A stretch of 64,000 bases of DNA, from assembly GCF_000003815.2 (NCBI RefSeq), contig NC_049990.1, positions 6,592,976 to 6,656,975 of the forward strand. The letters are read 5' to 3'. This stretch comes from Branchiostoma floridae (Eukaryota > Chordata > Leptocardii > Amphioxiformes > Branchiostomatidae). How positions within the stretch are numbered: position 1 is the first letter of the stretch; each line of letters opens with the position of its first letter. The notes under the pieces are model-generated. The model was not told the origin of the DNA. It ran no database searches and worked only from the letters and a program-made list of their open reading frames with translations. Of this stretch, positions 12,861 to 25,072 are shown in pieces. Made by a program: the position numbers and the translations under genes.

Positions 12861-13129
12861 CCATCACTCTACAACCCTACAACCAAGTTATCATGACGAC
12901 AGGATACATGTACAAGCATGTGTAACTCTGAAGGAAGCCGCTTGGGACCTATAATTTAACTGTTTCTTTCCGGGCTGAAGGCTGCTACTATATAAAACAT
13001 ACTAATCCACTCCTAACCTCTTCAGCTACATAGTGTTCGTGCTTCGTTACTTTACAGTTTACACCCATCTATTGTCATAAGTATGTGACTGTAAATAAGT
13101 GTACATATTCAAATTTACCAAGAAAATTC

Positions 13130-13720
13130 AAAATTTTACCATCCAACATGGCGGCAAATGCTTACGTCTCTGTTACGAAGTGCGAACTTTACCAATCCGT
13201 AACAACAACAAAATACAAACTACATCGGAATGGAAACATGGTGGAGACGATTAAAACTCCCAATACCGAAGCGACTTCATTGTTTAACCAATCAACATGG
13301 CGAACAATGCTTACGTCACAGCCACATGATTACAAACTTTACCGTTCGGGCACACAAAAAAACCATCGGTACAGAAAACGGGATTTCCTTGGCGGAGGTC
13401 ATTACGATTCCCGATACCGGTGACTTCAATGTTTAACCAACCAACATGGCGGACAATGCTTACGTCACAGTCACGTGAGTGCAAATTTCACCGTTCCGGT
13501 ACAAACAAACCATCGGCACAGAAACCAGGATCTCCTCGGCGGAGGTGATTACGATTCCCAAAGCCAATGACTTCAATGTTTAACCAACCAACATGGCGGG
13601 CAATGCTTACGTCACCGTCATGTGAGTGCAAATTTTACCGTTCGTCATCGGCACAGAAAACAGAATCTCCTGGCGGAGGTGATTACGATTCCCCACGCCG
13701 ACGTGCGGGGGGACGCTCCG
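13130..13720. repeat. Four-copy tandem array of about 148 bases with YY1-like and CRE-like sites
   Basis: Units are marked by aacatggcgg at 13145, 13294, 13443 and 13590 (spacings 149, 149, 147). Each unit has caatgcttacgtcacag, then aaactttaccgttc, then atcggcacagaaa, then ggcggaggtgattacgattc. The AACATGGCG core matches a YY1 site, TTACGTCA a CRE/ATF site, and unit 3 adds CACGTG. Confidence 0.88.
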
Positions 13721-15735
13721 TCCCACGAGCGTGCAGATTTTGCTGACGAGGCAGTCTCCACGTTAATGGATTATTTCTCATCGTCACGAAAATACGGCGG
13801 GCCTATCGATTCGCCTCGTGTAATCCTGCAATAGCAGAACGCGCGCTATGCGAGGAAAAATATGCGAGCTCAGGACGTCTTTAACCCCTGCAGATGATTT
13901 CTCATGCACCACGGAACACAGGAGGAGAATTGAAATAAAATCCAGCTCCGTTAAACCCGGAAGGGAAGAGACGGTGGATGAATATCGCGAGGCGGGACAT
14001 GGCATAATCTTGTATTGGTGTCCTACGTTTCGCTCTGTTGTTGAGGAATTAATTACTTTCGCCAAGCTTATGTTTTAGGGTGCATGTGTACATGTGTGTC
14101 CGTGTATCTGGGCGTCTGTCTGTGAACATCATTACTTAAGAAGTCGTGCATTGATCTTTATGATTTGTTGGCGAGGGGGAAAAAAAGGAAGAAACTATCA
14201 GATTATAGGCCATCGAGCGGTTTTCTACGGTAATGCAGTGAAACGTCGGGTTTTGTCAATTTTGGACATGTTACGGTCGTGATTTTGAAATGATAGATAG
14301 CTATTGTTGTTTGTTAATTCATTTTTTATACAGACTTTCACTGACAGCCATATTGTAGATGTTTGTTCGCTTGCTTGTTTTCCCCCAGACGTTGACTGAC
14401 AGCTTTATTAAAATCCCAATCGCCCAACTCTTAAGCCATTTACATGGTAGATGTTCGTTTGTTCGCTTATTTTTCATCCAGATGTTACTGACAGCTTCAT
14501 TGACACCCCTATTGCCTACCCTGAGTCACTCGCTTGATAGATGCGTCATATATCAAATACAGTCCTCGTCTACACAACAGTGCCTGTCGTGCAAAAATAT
14601 TGACATTTTCCAACACGCCCTCGCGCTATAAATAACTCAAGGAGCTTCGAGTGATGCCGAACCGCCGAAGTGGAAACGCAAGCAACGAAGAAGAAAAGCA
14701 AGTGACATATTCGTGATACCTAAGGAAGTTATGACTTCCCCCAAGACAGGGGGCACCTCTGAGTCGTTTCCCTTGAGTAGGAGAAGGAGAATTTATGCCT
14801 CCTTTGCTCGAGACTTGAAGACTGGTGTACTTTAAGAAATGCACATACAAAGAGAACGGTACGTAACGCCTGTAAGAAGACCCAAGAACACTACAGTACT
14901 GGTCAAACAAATGCCTCAAGTACTATTCAACTCCGCAACAATGTTTCGCCATGCACATCACAAACAAACGGAACCCACAAGAAAAACACTTACCAGTTTT
15001 ACCGGCAAAGTCCGCAAATAACCTAGACCCAACCGTACACACGTGTTACTATACTTCCCGACCTAAATTTAGTTTGGAGAGACCAAATCAAGAGAGAAAC
15101 ACAGCAGTATATCGAGTCAAATATACGAAACAAGGTCAAGGACAAACCCCACAGATTCTCTACCAGACTCCGTTGGTTGCTGGAACAACTGTCAAACTTA
15201 GCCTAAGAGGCCGAATTGTTTGCCGGAGAAAATAGCCGACCAAGGCGTATTCACACGTAAAATTGTGATGCGGGCGTTTTATGAACGCATTATACATGGA
15301 TGTACAAAATGATTTTCCCAACGACTATCTTAAAATGGAATTCATGATCACCCAATACGACAGCGCCTCCGTATTAGATAACTTTGAAGAGAACATGAAT
15401 GTATATGGAGAACCTTTATTTGCCTTTAGGCTAACATCAAGGGTACTAGTACACCATGACCAGAGATAAAGCGATGCAAAAAAGTAAAATCAAATGTGCC
15501 ATGTTGTCTATAGATCAAGCTTATGTTTTTTTCGAACATTTCAGGGAGGGGGTTACCGGTAGAATTCTTCTTTGGAGGCAGTGGCTAATGAAAAATCGCG
15601 TCTATTAATGATGAATGGCTTTTTATGACTTAAGAGGAATGTGTTTTGTCTTCTAGCTGGTGAAATCTCGGGAAGACAGTCTTAATGGTTTGTTCCCTTC
15701 AGCCTTATAATAGTATGAGGTCAAAGATTGTGTGT
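13721..15735. other. No gene recognised
   Basis: Includes a member of the dispersed GGGCCCCCTAGCGG-like family at about 14095-14285 and a related repeated motif around 14350-14540 (ctgacagc-cattgacacccctattg). ORFs near 14951-15469 have no recognisable domain. Confidence 0.6.
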
Positions 15736-15862
15736 CTATTAGTGAAAAAGAAATGTGACAGCAACCCCTCTATCACATTAATTCACTAGGAAGAGGTAAA
15801 ACATTGTGTGTCTATTAGTTAAAAATGTGATAGCACCCCTTTATCACATTAATTTACTAGTA
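15736..15862. repeat. Direct tandem pair of the 55-base repeat seen at 8008
   Basis: Two head-to-tail copies of gtgtctattagtgaaaaa...tagcacccctctatcacatt...aattcactag. Confidence 0.8.
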
Positions 15863-17904
15863 ATAACATAATTATTGTCTAAATGTTTATTTACAAGTAA
15901 AAGTACTTCATTTCTATTGAATCCAATACTTGCGCAGTCTCTTCAGAACTAGTAGCTTTTTATGACGTGTACTTTCTATCTCTAGCCATAAGACATTACT
16001 TCTTATCTTACAAACACTGTAACGCTTGTCAAACCATTCTGGTATCGCCAATTACTTCACGTATGCGTGGTTTATGTATGGTGAATCGCTGGATGTAATA
16101 TGGACGCGGGGCCGGCGCGTGCCTGCATAGCTGACATGGTTAGCTGAAGGGCGGGTGTACCGTCTGATAAATACAGATACACATCCAGAATTTGCATCAT
16201 CCGACCTCTGCATGTCTTCCATAACCTTTGGAACGCATCTTGCATACAGAATATAAATCATCACTCGTCATCCTGATAGCATAAGATTAGGGTTACGATT
16301 ATGAACTTCGTTGTCGTGCTTATGCCTTGCCGTCGATTTTTAATTATTTCATTCATTGCGCATACGTTTAAATCTCTCATATGATATTGTCCTTACTAAG
16401 GAAATATGCTAAAATTATATAATCGTAATACACAAAGGCTGCTGAGCAAATAAATTGGATCCTTAATCCCTAGTAGAAATAACTTCAAATATATGTAATT
16501 AAAAACGTCCACGTTTTTAATTATAGAGACTGATTATTACAGCGATAAAAAATGATTGCATACAGTATAGGTAAAATGAGCGCAGCAAAACGTATGTAGC
16601 ATCGCATCTAACGGTGTGCTCAGCTTCCATTGGTCAATTTAAATATCTAAATATGACGACCGTTGGTAACGAGCCAGATTTGAAGGGCGCAGATGACCGC
16701 ATATCGTCTCACCAGACAGACTACTCCCCTACTATTTGGACACTTAATCGATTTTTCGGCCGACTAAGTTATAAGGCAATTGCTGTAAATAATAGATTCA
16801 CGTGGTGCGCCCATGTATGCGTGATTTGTCCTTCCCTTCTTTCACTGTCATTGCATAAATGTCGGGAGGTTGCGTCATACTTATCGAGGACACGTAACCG
16901 TTCAATAATTCAGTTTTACCGCATAGCTTTACGAAGGTGCGATGGCAGTAAAATATACGTTTCGGTGTATTTCATTACGGGTTATGAATCGAGGATAATG
17001 TTACGTTGCCGCATTGGCGTTCAATTATTCATGCTTGTAAACCAAGACAAAATACCCGTGATGGCTATCATTGTAGCTATTGCTACAGACCAGAAGTGAC
17101 TTACTGTGATTGATGCAGGAGCAAATGTCGCTCAAATCATATCATAATTGGTTTATATGTAATTCTGAGACAGTGCATGTGGCCAAGGAGAGATTTTGGG
17201 CTGACGCCACAGTTGTGTTGCACAGTAGAGAGCTCAGTGCTTCTTGCCTTGCAAAAGTTTGGTCCAATTTCGAGTGTATTCATGTTGAAAGGAACAGGTC
17301 GGGTCAACGTTTTCTCAGTGTGGGTAAAATTTGTTCACTTGACAAGTTTGTTTTCTTTCTGTGAAAGGACAAATCTGATTCTTGAGTTAAGTGATCTCAT
17401 ATTCACATCGCGGATGGATATAGCAGAAATTGAGGTCAAAGGTAGCCTTTGTTCACAGAACGTTCAGCTGCTCTAAGAGTATGAAGTGGGCATGTTTTTC
17501 GTTTTCATTTTTATCAACTAACAATTTTTTTCTGTCTATTGGAGCTGATTCTTTAAAGACTTGAACTTGGTTAGTACTTTTCTGAAGCCTTGATTCATCG
17601 TATTTATTTCGCATAGCCTCCTATGGCTAGCACTGACTGACTGGTATCTGCCCTTTTGTCAGTGTGAACCTGCAGAAGTACAGCTGCAAGTTTGGAGGTT
17701 TGCCAACGGGGAGCCACACACGCGATCCACAACTGGCACCGGTACAGCTACTATAGGTGGCGTGATTCCTTCTTTCAAACAAACTAAACGTCTAAGACTT
17801 TATTTGTGAGTTCCGAGTGACCCGATGCTGTACAGTATCAGCCAGGAGACATCATTAGCCACAGTGATTTACAGCTAAGGACTACTTGTGTGTAATGCTA
17901 GTGT
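15863..17904. other. No gene recognised
   Basis: Contains a 161-codon plus ORF (16614-17099) and overlapping 84- and 99-codon ORFs at 17110-17476. None shows a domain, signal or neighbour supporting a gene. Confidence 0.55.
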
Positions 17905-18345
17905 CACATTTCCTAACCGGCTCCGGGCCGTAGCCTCTACCAGGCCACTCGCACTCACACTCACTCCGGCGAGCTCGCTCGGAATCTCCACGTTACCATA
18001 GTCTCCTAGCAGACCCTACGGTGTCTTAGAAATAGTATCAAAGGGCGGTGCCCATTAGACTCCCTTTGGCCAGCTATATTCCTTGGCCAGCTTTGATACT
18101 ATATCTCAGGCACCGTAGGGTCTGCTCGGAGACTACGTTACCAGGCCAAGTCGCTGGAAAATTAGTAGAAATTGGCCAAATAAGTCAGAGATGGCCGAGG
18201 AGTACAGTTCTTAGGTCGCAAACTGTACTCCTCGGCTATCTAACTCCTCTGGCGTGTTTTCTGTCCTATTTAGTCAATTTGTACTATTTTTAAAGCGAAC
18301 TGCTGTGGAGCATGGCAGAGGCTTGGCCGGGCAGTTTGCAGGAAA
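17905..18345. mobile_element. Palindromic element (SCTACCAGGC family) split by a hAT-type insertion
   Basis: The outer parts, gtagcctctaccaggc on the left and aattagtagaaattggcc, tgtactcctcggctatctaa, tggagcatggcagaggct on the right, match members at 31098, 39160 and 40054. The element is interrupted at 17999-18135. Confidence 0.7.
17999..18135. mobile_element. hAT-type short palindromic element nested in another element
   Basis: TAGTCTCCTAGCAGACCC...GGGTCTGCTCGGAGACTA with perfect 8-bp target duplication CGTTACCA (17991-17998 and 18136-18143). 137 bases; same family as 8909-9081. Confidence 0.9.
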
Positions 18346-21300
18346 GAAACCTATGATATGAAAGACAACAAACGACACAAAACTTTTTTTAAAGTCTTAA
18401 AGACTAAGTTGTGTATATTTCTAGATATACACTTTATTTTTAGTTTCTACATGTACAAACAACCCGGCAGAGCCTCTGTTAGGAAATGTAAAAGTGTAAA
18501 ATGTAAGCTTGATTCGGTAATCCGACGGTTTAGGGAGGGAATGTGGAAACAAATTAGGCAAGCACGATTGTTATGTACACGTTGCTTTTGTGTGTGGAAT
18601 AGTGTTTAGCAACCCAGATTCAGGGTCAGGTGGTTGAAATTAAGAAAAGCGGCTGTTGTCGCTCAACTGACATAAATGCTATTTGAATGGGTTATAATCC
18701 TCAGAACAGAAAACTGTGCTTGTACTTATCGAAAAGAACGAGGGGTATAATACGCATTTAGTCTGTCATAGGGGCCTAGATGCACTTTTGCCCTAGAGCG
18801 AAATCAACCATTTGAATTCTAAATAATTCGAAGCCGGACTGGTCAAATTTAATTTGCGAAGAGAGTGTTGAGAGAATTTGTTACGTTCTATACAGAGAGT
18901 AATGGACACATGAATTTAGCTTTAAGGGAAGCCAGTATGTCGTATTCAACGTAATACGCAGCCGATGACTTTCTGCGATGACCTCAGCTAGCGCCGGCAT
19001 AAGCTTGACGGCACCGCCCCCTCCTCCCTCATACATGCCCGTGTTATGATCAGCAAGCTAATAATCTGGACTTAGATAATTTTCCATTTTTAGAAGATAA
19101 GCAAACCTACAAGTGGCACTACTTTCTTTCTGACTGACATCAACGAGCAAAGGTCGCACCGGCACAGTGACATTGTGTGACTTCCAACACTGCACATGAT
19201 TAAAGATTTATTTATAAGAAGCTGTTACCTTCAGGCCGTCACGAATCCCAGGGCTACCCTGGCTGTTTGCCAACGCGAACTCGTACATGTCAGCCCGGGT
19301 TGTATCGGGTCGGGCCGGATCTATGGTCGGGGAGCGAGGGGCTTTGCAGGGATTGCTGTTCAGGGCGTCGTACAACAATGTGACCTCACTCTTAGAACGT
19401 GGCCACTACCCCTCACTAATCAGAGTCCTTCAATTACTGTGTTTATATCCCATAGTGCATAAAGTGTGGTACTATGAAACAAGTATGGTACAATGAACTC
19501 ATTTGCATAAAATAGTGCCACACTTTTTTTCATAATACAACACGTTTTTCATAGTACAATACTTTTTTCATATAGTGCCACACTTTCTTTGCACCAATAA
19601 AGATGATGTAGCTCTCCATGATTTTAATCGCCAATTTTGTGAAGCATTGTTCTCCAGGTACATGTTGAGATAGTACATCGTAACTTTCTCTGGCAGACAC
19701 ACAAATACGAGGGAGCCATTAAAAGGTAACGGCTTTTTCTTCCAACAACAGTTTGAAGACTTACACTGTAAACTATTTTAATTTCCCGGTTGAAACAATT
19801 CTTGTAACTAATGCAATGCAAACGCAAAAAGAACATAAAACTACTGCGAACATTTCCAAATTCACAGAAGTGCAACTTTTCTTCAATAACTTCAACGTGT
19901 ACACTTATGAAATCCTATCGTGTCGACTCAGTCGAAGCCATCTATCCAGATACGTTTAGTGACGGTTACGTAATGGTGGGTAAAGATTTTCAAATACCCG
20001 TAGATCCCGGGGTGTCTGATTCGACTAAAAAAGCTGCTGACTGCTCGCTTCTCTCATCAATCCAGCTGGAAGTCCAACGTTCAAGGCCAACGATTTGTTC
20101 TATTGATTACAAGGCCGGCAGTTCCATCGCCTCAGTTGTGCAAGACGTCATCACAATCGATTAAAACGAAACGACGGAAATTGGGCTCGAGGCAATAAAG
20201 GGTGGAGACAGCGCGCCGGGTTACGCGCCGGGGTGGAACTTGTTGCAGCGCTCACAGCGCCGATATGTTAGGAGATATTCCAACTGTTGTCATTTGGCCG
20301 ATGTCAATTAAATTAGCTAATAGCTTTTTAAAGCATTCGATCAGATAGTTCACAGCGTCGCCGACGGTTATCGTTAGGATTTACACAGGCAAAATTTCCT
20401 GAACTAAAAAAAAGTTCGCCAGAAGTTTTGAAGAGTTTTCCACATGGTATGATCACATTTGAACTGAACTGGTTGTCAGATTAAGTTGGTCATTCGCAGT
20501 TGTGTTTAAGAACACGCTGTTTTTCAGCTGAACTTTGAGGTGAAAAAGTTCAAACCTGCTTAGAAGTCGACCTTTGGCACTTTTATGGATTTTGTCTACC
20601 GTTATATTCAATGATGTTCAATGAAATTGAATCTTCCAAAACGATGAACTCTCCCATTGCATTCGGAGAAAGAAGTCAAATACATTTGTAGTTGAAACAG
20701 CCTAAGCAGGGATAGTTTCAGAAAAGTTGTTATTTCACCGTTAATCTAATCTATGCATTTCATTTTTATTCTCTAAGTTTATTGCATTTCGTCATGCTGC
20801 CCCTACGACTGATTGACCTACAGGACTGGTGAGGTGAGGTGATCATTCTTTTATTTTGTTTGGAATCAGCCCTCGGGCACAGGTTTGCAGTAGTAAAATT
20901 ATCATGGTCATCATAAGATTAAACACATCCGGTACAACAGCACACCGGTCTGTACAACAGCAGACAAATGCACCACCATCAACACATCCCCTACACTTCC
21001 TTCACGGCCCTACAGGGTGACATGACAATGACTGATGGGGAAGCAGTCCCCCCGCCGGTGCTTACAGAACCAGTCGATATACATAACAAGCTCGTAGCAC
21101 CGCTTCCCCGCCCGGGATGATAACAAACAATGCGGAGCAAAGGGCATTAATCAATACGGCTTCGGCTCTTCACGGGGGATCTGTAATATTCTGGGTCTAT
21201 TCCATGTTTAAGATGGCACAGTAATAGATCTCCACATAGAATGGGATAGAATATAAAACAACTAAATTGTGATATGACAGAACAGAATAGAATACGTACA

Positions 21301-21368
21301 TAGATAAACATCGACTAAAATAAAATTGAAATGATCAGTGTTGAATATAATATAATATAAACATAGCT
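18346..21368. other. No gene recognised
   Basis: Small ORFs including a 117-codon one at 19811-20164 without known domains. A LINE-tail-like tcagccctcgggcac occurs at about 20867, followed by a coding-looking but undersized patch. Confidence 0.55.
19452..19590. repeat. Imperfect palindrome of AAGTGTGGYACTAT units
   Basis: aaagtgtggtactatgaaac on the left and the inverse atagtgccacactttttttc (twice) on the right form a hairpin of about 130 bases, with catagtacaatac repeats between. Confidence 0.6.
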
Positions 21369-21745
21369 TAGAATAGAATAGAATAGAATAGAACATGGAA
21401 TAGAACGTGGAATAGAACATGGAATGGAATAGAATAGAATAGAATAGAATATAGAATAGAGCATGGAATAAAGCATGGAATAGAACATGAAATAGAACAT
21501 AGACTAGAACATGAAATAGAATAGAATAGAATAGAATGGAATAGAACACGGAATAGAACGTGGAATAGAACATGGAATAGAACATGGAATAGAACATGGA
21601 ATGGAATAGAATAGAATAGAATAGAATAGAATATAGAATAGAATATAGAATAGAGCATGGAATAAAACCTGGGATAGAACATGGAATAGAACATAGAATA
21701 GAACATGAAATAGAACATGAAATAGAATAGAATAGAATAGAATAG
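21369..21745. repeat. GAATA-type minisatellite
   Basis: About 375 bases built from gaata and gaacatg units (tagaatagaatagaacatgg). A higher-order block (ggaatagaac... to ...aatagagcatggaataaa) is repeated about 190-230 bases later. Because the unit is a multiple of 5, all minus frames stay open, giving false ORFs rich in FYS and SIL. Confidence 0.97.
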
Positions 21746-23420
21746 GCCACGATTGATATCCATCAGTGCTCAAGTTCAGCCTAATGAAGTACCCAGGTGG
21801 GCCCCTATATGATTTCTTAGGTAGTCATTACACCAGGATGGGGTCACGTATTAAGCACGCCATTCGTTTATGTGCGAATGACCCGCCTTGGCAGTTTAAT
21901 AAAGACCGGTAGGATCCATAATAGGACTTATTGCAGGTAATAACAGCGATGTAGTAAACTCGAGCGCTAAAAATACGGCACGCAAACATTGACCCCGACC
22001 CTTTCACGGCGTCTTTCTTCGGCAATGCTTATAAACACCACATTAGGCCACAGTGCAAGTATAAGCTTATTTTAATAAAAGCTATATTATAGTTTTTCAT
22101 CCTGCTAAATATACGGCACACCAACTTTGACTTTCACGCCTACAAACGGGTTGACTGCAGGTAACGTATATCTTGGCCTCCACAAAGAACATATCTAAAC
22201 ATTATTACAAGACAAGAAGTGAAGAACATCCAAGTGGAGACGATTGCAATTAGCCCACTCAGACGGCTCTATAAGGCCCCCTCGTCATGAAAGATGTTGA
22301 GATCGGTGAGGAAGCGGAAGCTGAGTGTCACTTGCACATGAGTTGAGTGTGCCGTAGCCGGGAGATAGCGAGTGAGTGATGTCACCACGCCGAGCCAAAA
22401 ATACCCGTCTCTGAGCTAACCACAGTACCCGGTACCGGGGGCTGAGTCAGCTACAAATTTCAGGAAATAGAGAAAGCCTGGTATATCACATCATCTGGTG
22501 CACGTGTTGACGTCATGCATAGATTAGGGATAAAACTCACCCCCTCTCCACTAGAAGATGCGACCGCATAGCGACCAAACACGTGGCAGATCACTCAACG
22601 AATAAGTTTCATAAAGAAGATTGTGCTTATGTTATGTGTTTTTGTTTCTATATTTTAAATCATATTTCAGTTATCAAGCTGAAATGGGGAAAGGGGACGT
22701 GATAATAAGGCAAAACGTTTTATCAGGAGTCACTGCATAATTGTAGTGGGGGTGGGTGGCTGGCTTTATCAACAGACATTGCAGCACATTGAGTTTTGAT
22801 GCAGACTATTTTATAAACTAGATTTAAAGCCCACCCATCTAAAGTTCCATAGATATTCCCTACACTGCTCAAAAAGATTTGAAATACCACAGCTTTATGC
22901 TACATTACAAAGATTTGGCTCCTCGTGTTTCAAATTCAGTAGCAGTGACGGATACTGTGGACGGACCCCTCAATTGACCGGAAATACGGAAGCCGTATCA
23001 GTATACCTAAATCAGATCAGTCTGTTCGTAGAAATACTGCATTGGAAAATGATTGGTAGTTGTCTTTTAAGTGAAAGCACTAATAGACGTCACAAAACAA
23101 CATGTTTCTAACGTATCAGAGACGGCAAATCTCATGAACAGTGACTTAACGCTGGTAGGAAATAGATCACAAAGTACTGTGAATCTTGCAATGTTCGCTG
23201 AGGTTTTATTTTTAGCGTTGTCCTCATCAAGTCAAATTCCTGACAATCGACATATACGTGACTTCAAAGTACAAGACGAAAATCTCTTTTCCCCTTTTAA
23301 TCAACCCCCCCCCCCCCCGAAAACATCAAACTTCAAAGTAGCGTATGATATTTGATATGTCCTTAAGGCTATAGAGTACCTGATACGAAGACTCACGATT
23401 TTAACATTTGTCCTAAACTA
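21746..23420. other. No gene recognised; CRE/E-box patch near 22.5 kb
   Basis: CACGTG at 22501-22506 lies next to TGACGTCA at 22508-22515 in a GC-richer stretch. A C14 run is at 23305-23318. No exon was recognised. Confidence 0.5.
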
Positions 23421-23423
23421 TTC

Positions 23424-24470
23424 ATGTCCGGGCCAACCCCACATTTATCTACCAGATTGCAAACCACAGTTTCCGACGGATGTATGACGTCACATATGTC
23501 TACAGAGACCCTACTTTATACACACACACACTCGCCTACAAACAGTGTACGCAAACTACGTGTCTTCCAAGTGTATAATAACAAGTATGAAATCTTAGGT
23601 TCCACAATCGGAAATGCCACTGACTTATATAAAAGAGACGACATAAAAAAAGAGAAGTCTGGTCGCGTTCGCATGAGACGCCTACGAAAACACTCGTACA
23701 AAAGAAGGAAAATACCCGAGAAAGAAAACATAACATTGAACAGTGTAGTTCTATTGTCGTTGCACCGTGGGTTGTGTGTTGAAAGGAAACGCATGCTACG
23801 CTATTGTATGAGTCACGGACAACAAGCAAGCAACTACACTCGTGTAGAATCAAGAATGTTGAGCAATTTTTGCTCCCCTCCCCAAATATTTAGCAAAAAC
23901 CCCAAACGTTTACACAGAAGGATTATGCTGAACCGTTTTGTATGCTGCACGTTAAGAGCATTATGTATACAGAATTCCCACATTTCAGTGCTTGGCAAAC
24001 ATCGGAAACAAACGCCTTTGAGTGGCCGGGTAACAAATCACCTTGCAAAAGCTCTAGACTTGTCAATTACCCCTCTGTGTTTGAGAGTGTGTTTGCAGCT
24101 AACACGACATGTCAAAACAGACGGCTTTCCGCGCTATTCCATATTCAATAGTCACCCGATCGCCGACTTAATTTTACGCGACCGCACTGTGACACTACAG
24201 CCTAATCGAAGCTATTTGTGTCAACACCCAAAACTCATGATTAATGCACACAGATCAGAGTACAACAGAGATTCACAGTCCACAAACTCCAAAGTTCGTC
24301 TACCTTTGTGCCCACTTCAAGGTACTGTGTGTATGTGTGTGTTTGTGTCGCTTTACCGAAAAAATGGTAGACGTTGTCGTGAATACAAGAACGTTAGCTC
24401 ACCTGAGTTTGTGATAACTGCAACCTTTCTTCTCTCACGGCGTCCACAGGTCACTCTGGGCCCATATTAG
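23424..24470 (+). CDS. Unrecognised 348-codon open reading frame
   Basis: By far the longest ORF in the window not explained by a gene or a simple repeat. The product would be basic and rich in Arg, Lys, Ser, Leu and Cys, with no signal peptide, membrane segment or known domain that I can see. Two shorter ORFs overlap it antisense (23516-23853). No promoter, polyadenylation signal or homologue is apparent. It may be chance, a relic of a mobile element, or an exon of an unknown gene. Confidence 0.25.
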   Translation: MSGPTPHLSTRLQTTVSDGCMTSHMSTETLLYTHTHSPTNSVRKLRVFQVYNNKYEILGSTIGNATDLYKRDDIKKEKSGRVRMRRLRKHSYKRRKIPEKENITLNSVVLLSLHRGLCVERKRMLRYCMSHGQQASNYTRVESRMLSNFCSPPQIFSKNPKRLHRRIMLNRFVCCTLRALCIQNSHISVLGKHRKQTPLSGRVTNHLAKALDLSITPLCLRVCLQLTRHVKTDGFPRYSIFNSHPIADLILRDRTVTLQPNRSYLCQHPKLMINAHRSEYNRDSQSTNSKVRLPLCPLQGTVCMCVFVSLYRKNGRRCREYKNVSSPEFVITATFLLSRRPQVTLGPY

Positions 24471-24631
24471 AACCTGTACGGAGGGAAAATTGTAGAACTG
24501 TTGGTCTGTTTACCTGGAGCGAGGGACCGTCTACAGCACACAGTCCGACCCGACTGCCTCAGGGATTGACCCCGCTGAAATGGTGAACTCCGACCCCATG
24601 TGACCCCAGCGGAAGATTCCATAGTGTCAGG

Positions 24632-25064
24632 TAGGGCTGGGTATCGGTACAGCGTACCGGTACAAAACCGGTTTTTCTTATTGGACCGGTCCAGAAAAAC
24701 CGGACCTGAAAAAGTTAGGTGGACCGGATGTTGGACCGATTAGAAAATTAACATATTATTTTATCAGGCATTCACACGTTTTGGTGCTTGCAGGTGGAAG
24801 GAAATGACAAGAGTGAAGTAGACTAGAGTTTATAGTAATTTCTATCAAGGTCTACAGTCAATCGTACAGGTGCAGTTAGCGCTGTAGGATTTTAAAACGC
24901 TAGTGTAAGTCTAATACTCCACCAAACAGATTTCTTTGTAGTGAAATGGACCATTGGTATGAGTCATACTGAATCAGGTCCAGGTTCAGGTCCGGACCTG
25001 GACCTGATCCTTTGGACCTGAACCGGACCTGGACCTGAATTTTCTGTACCGGTACCCAGCCCTA
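24632..25064. mobile_element. Non-autonomous hAT-like element with 8-bp target duplication
   Basis: Terminal inverted repeats TAGGGCTGGGTAYCGGTAC, with perfect 8-bp duplication GTGTCAGG at 24624-24631 and 25065-25072. 433 bases, no coding capacity. Interior subrepeats of aggtccggacctgga type near both ends make extra hairpins. A truncated copy sits at 44885-44985. Confidence 0.92.
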
Positions 25065-25072
25065 GTGTCAGG

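Noticed and set aside
16614-17099. 161-codon plus ORF
   Set aside because: No domain, signal or repeat; within the range of chance open frames in a 64-kb window.
20926-21120. Coding-looking patch of about 60 codons on the plus strand
   Set aside because: Bounded by stops, without splice sites I could defend, and next to a LINE-tail motif.
21262-21773. Overlapping minus-strand ORFs of up to 162 codons rich in FYS/SIL
   Set aside because: They are translations of the GAATA minisatellite, open in all frames only because the repeat lacks stops.
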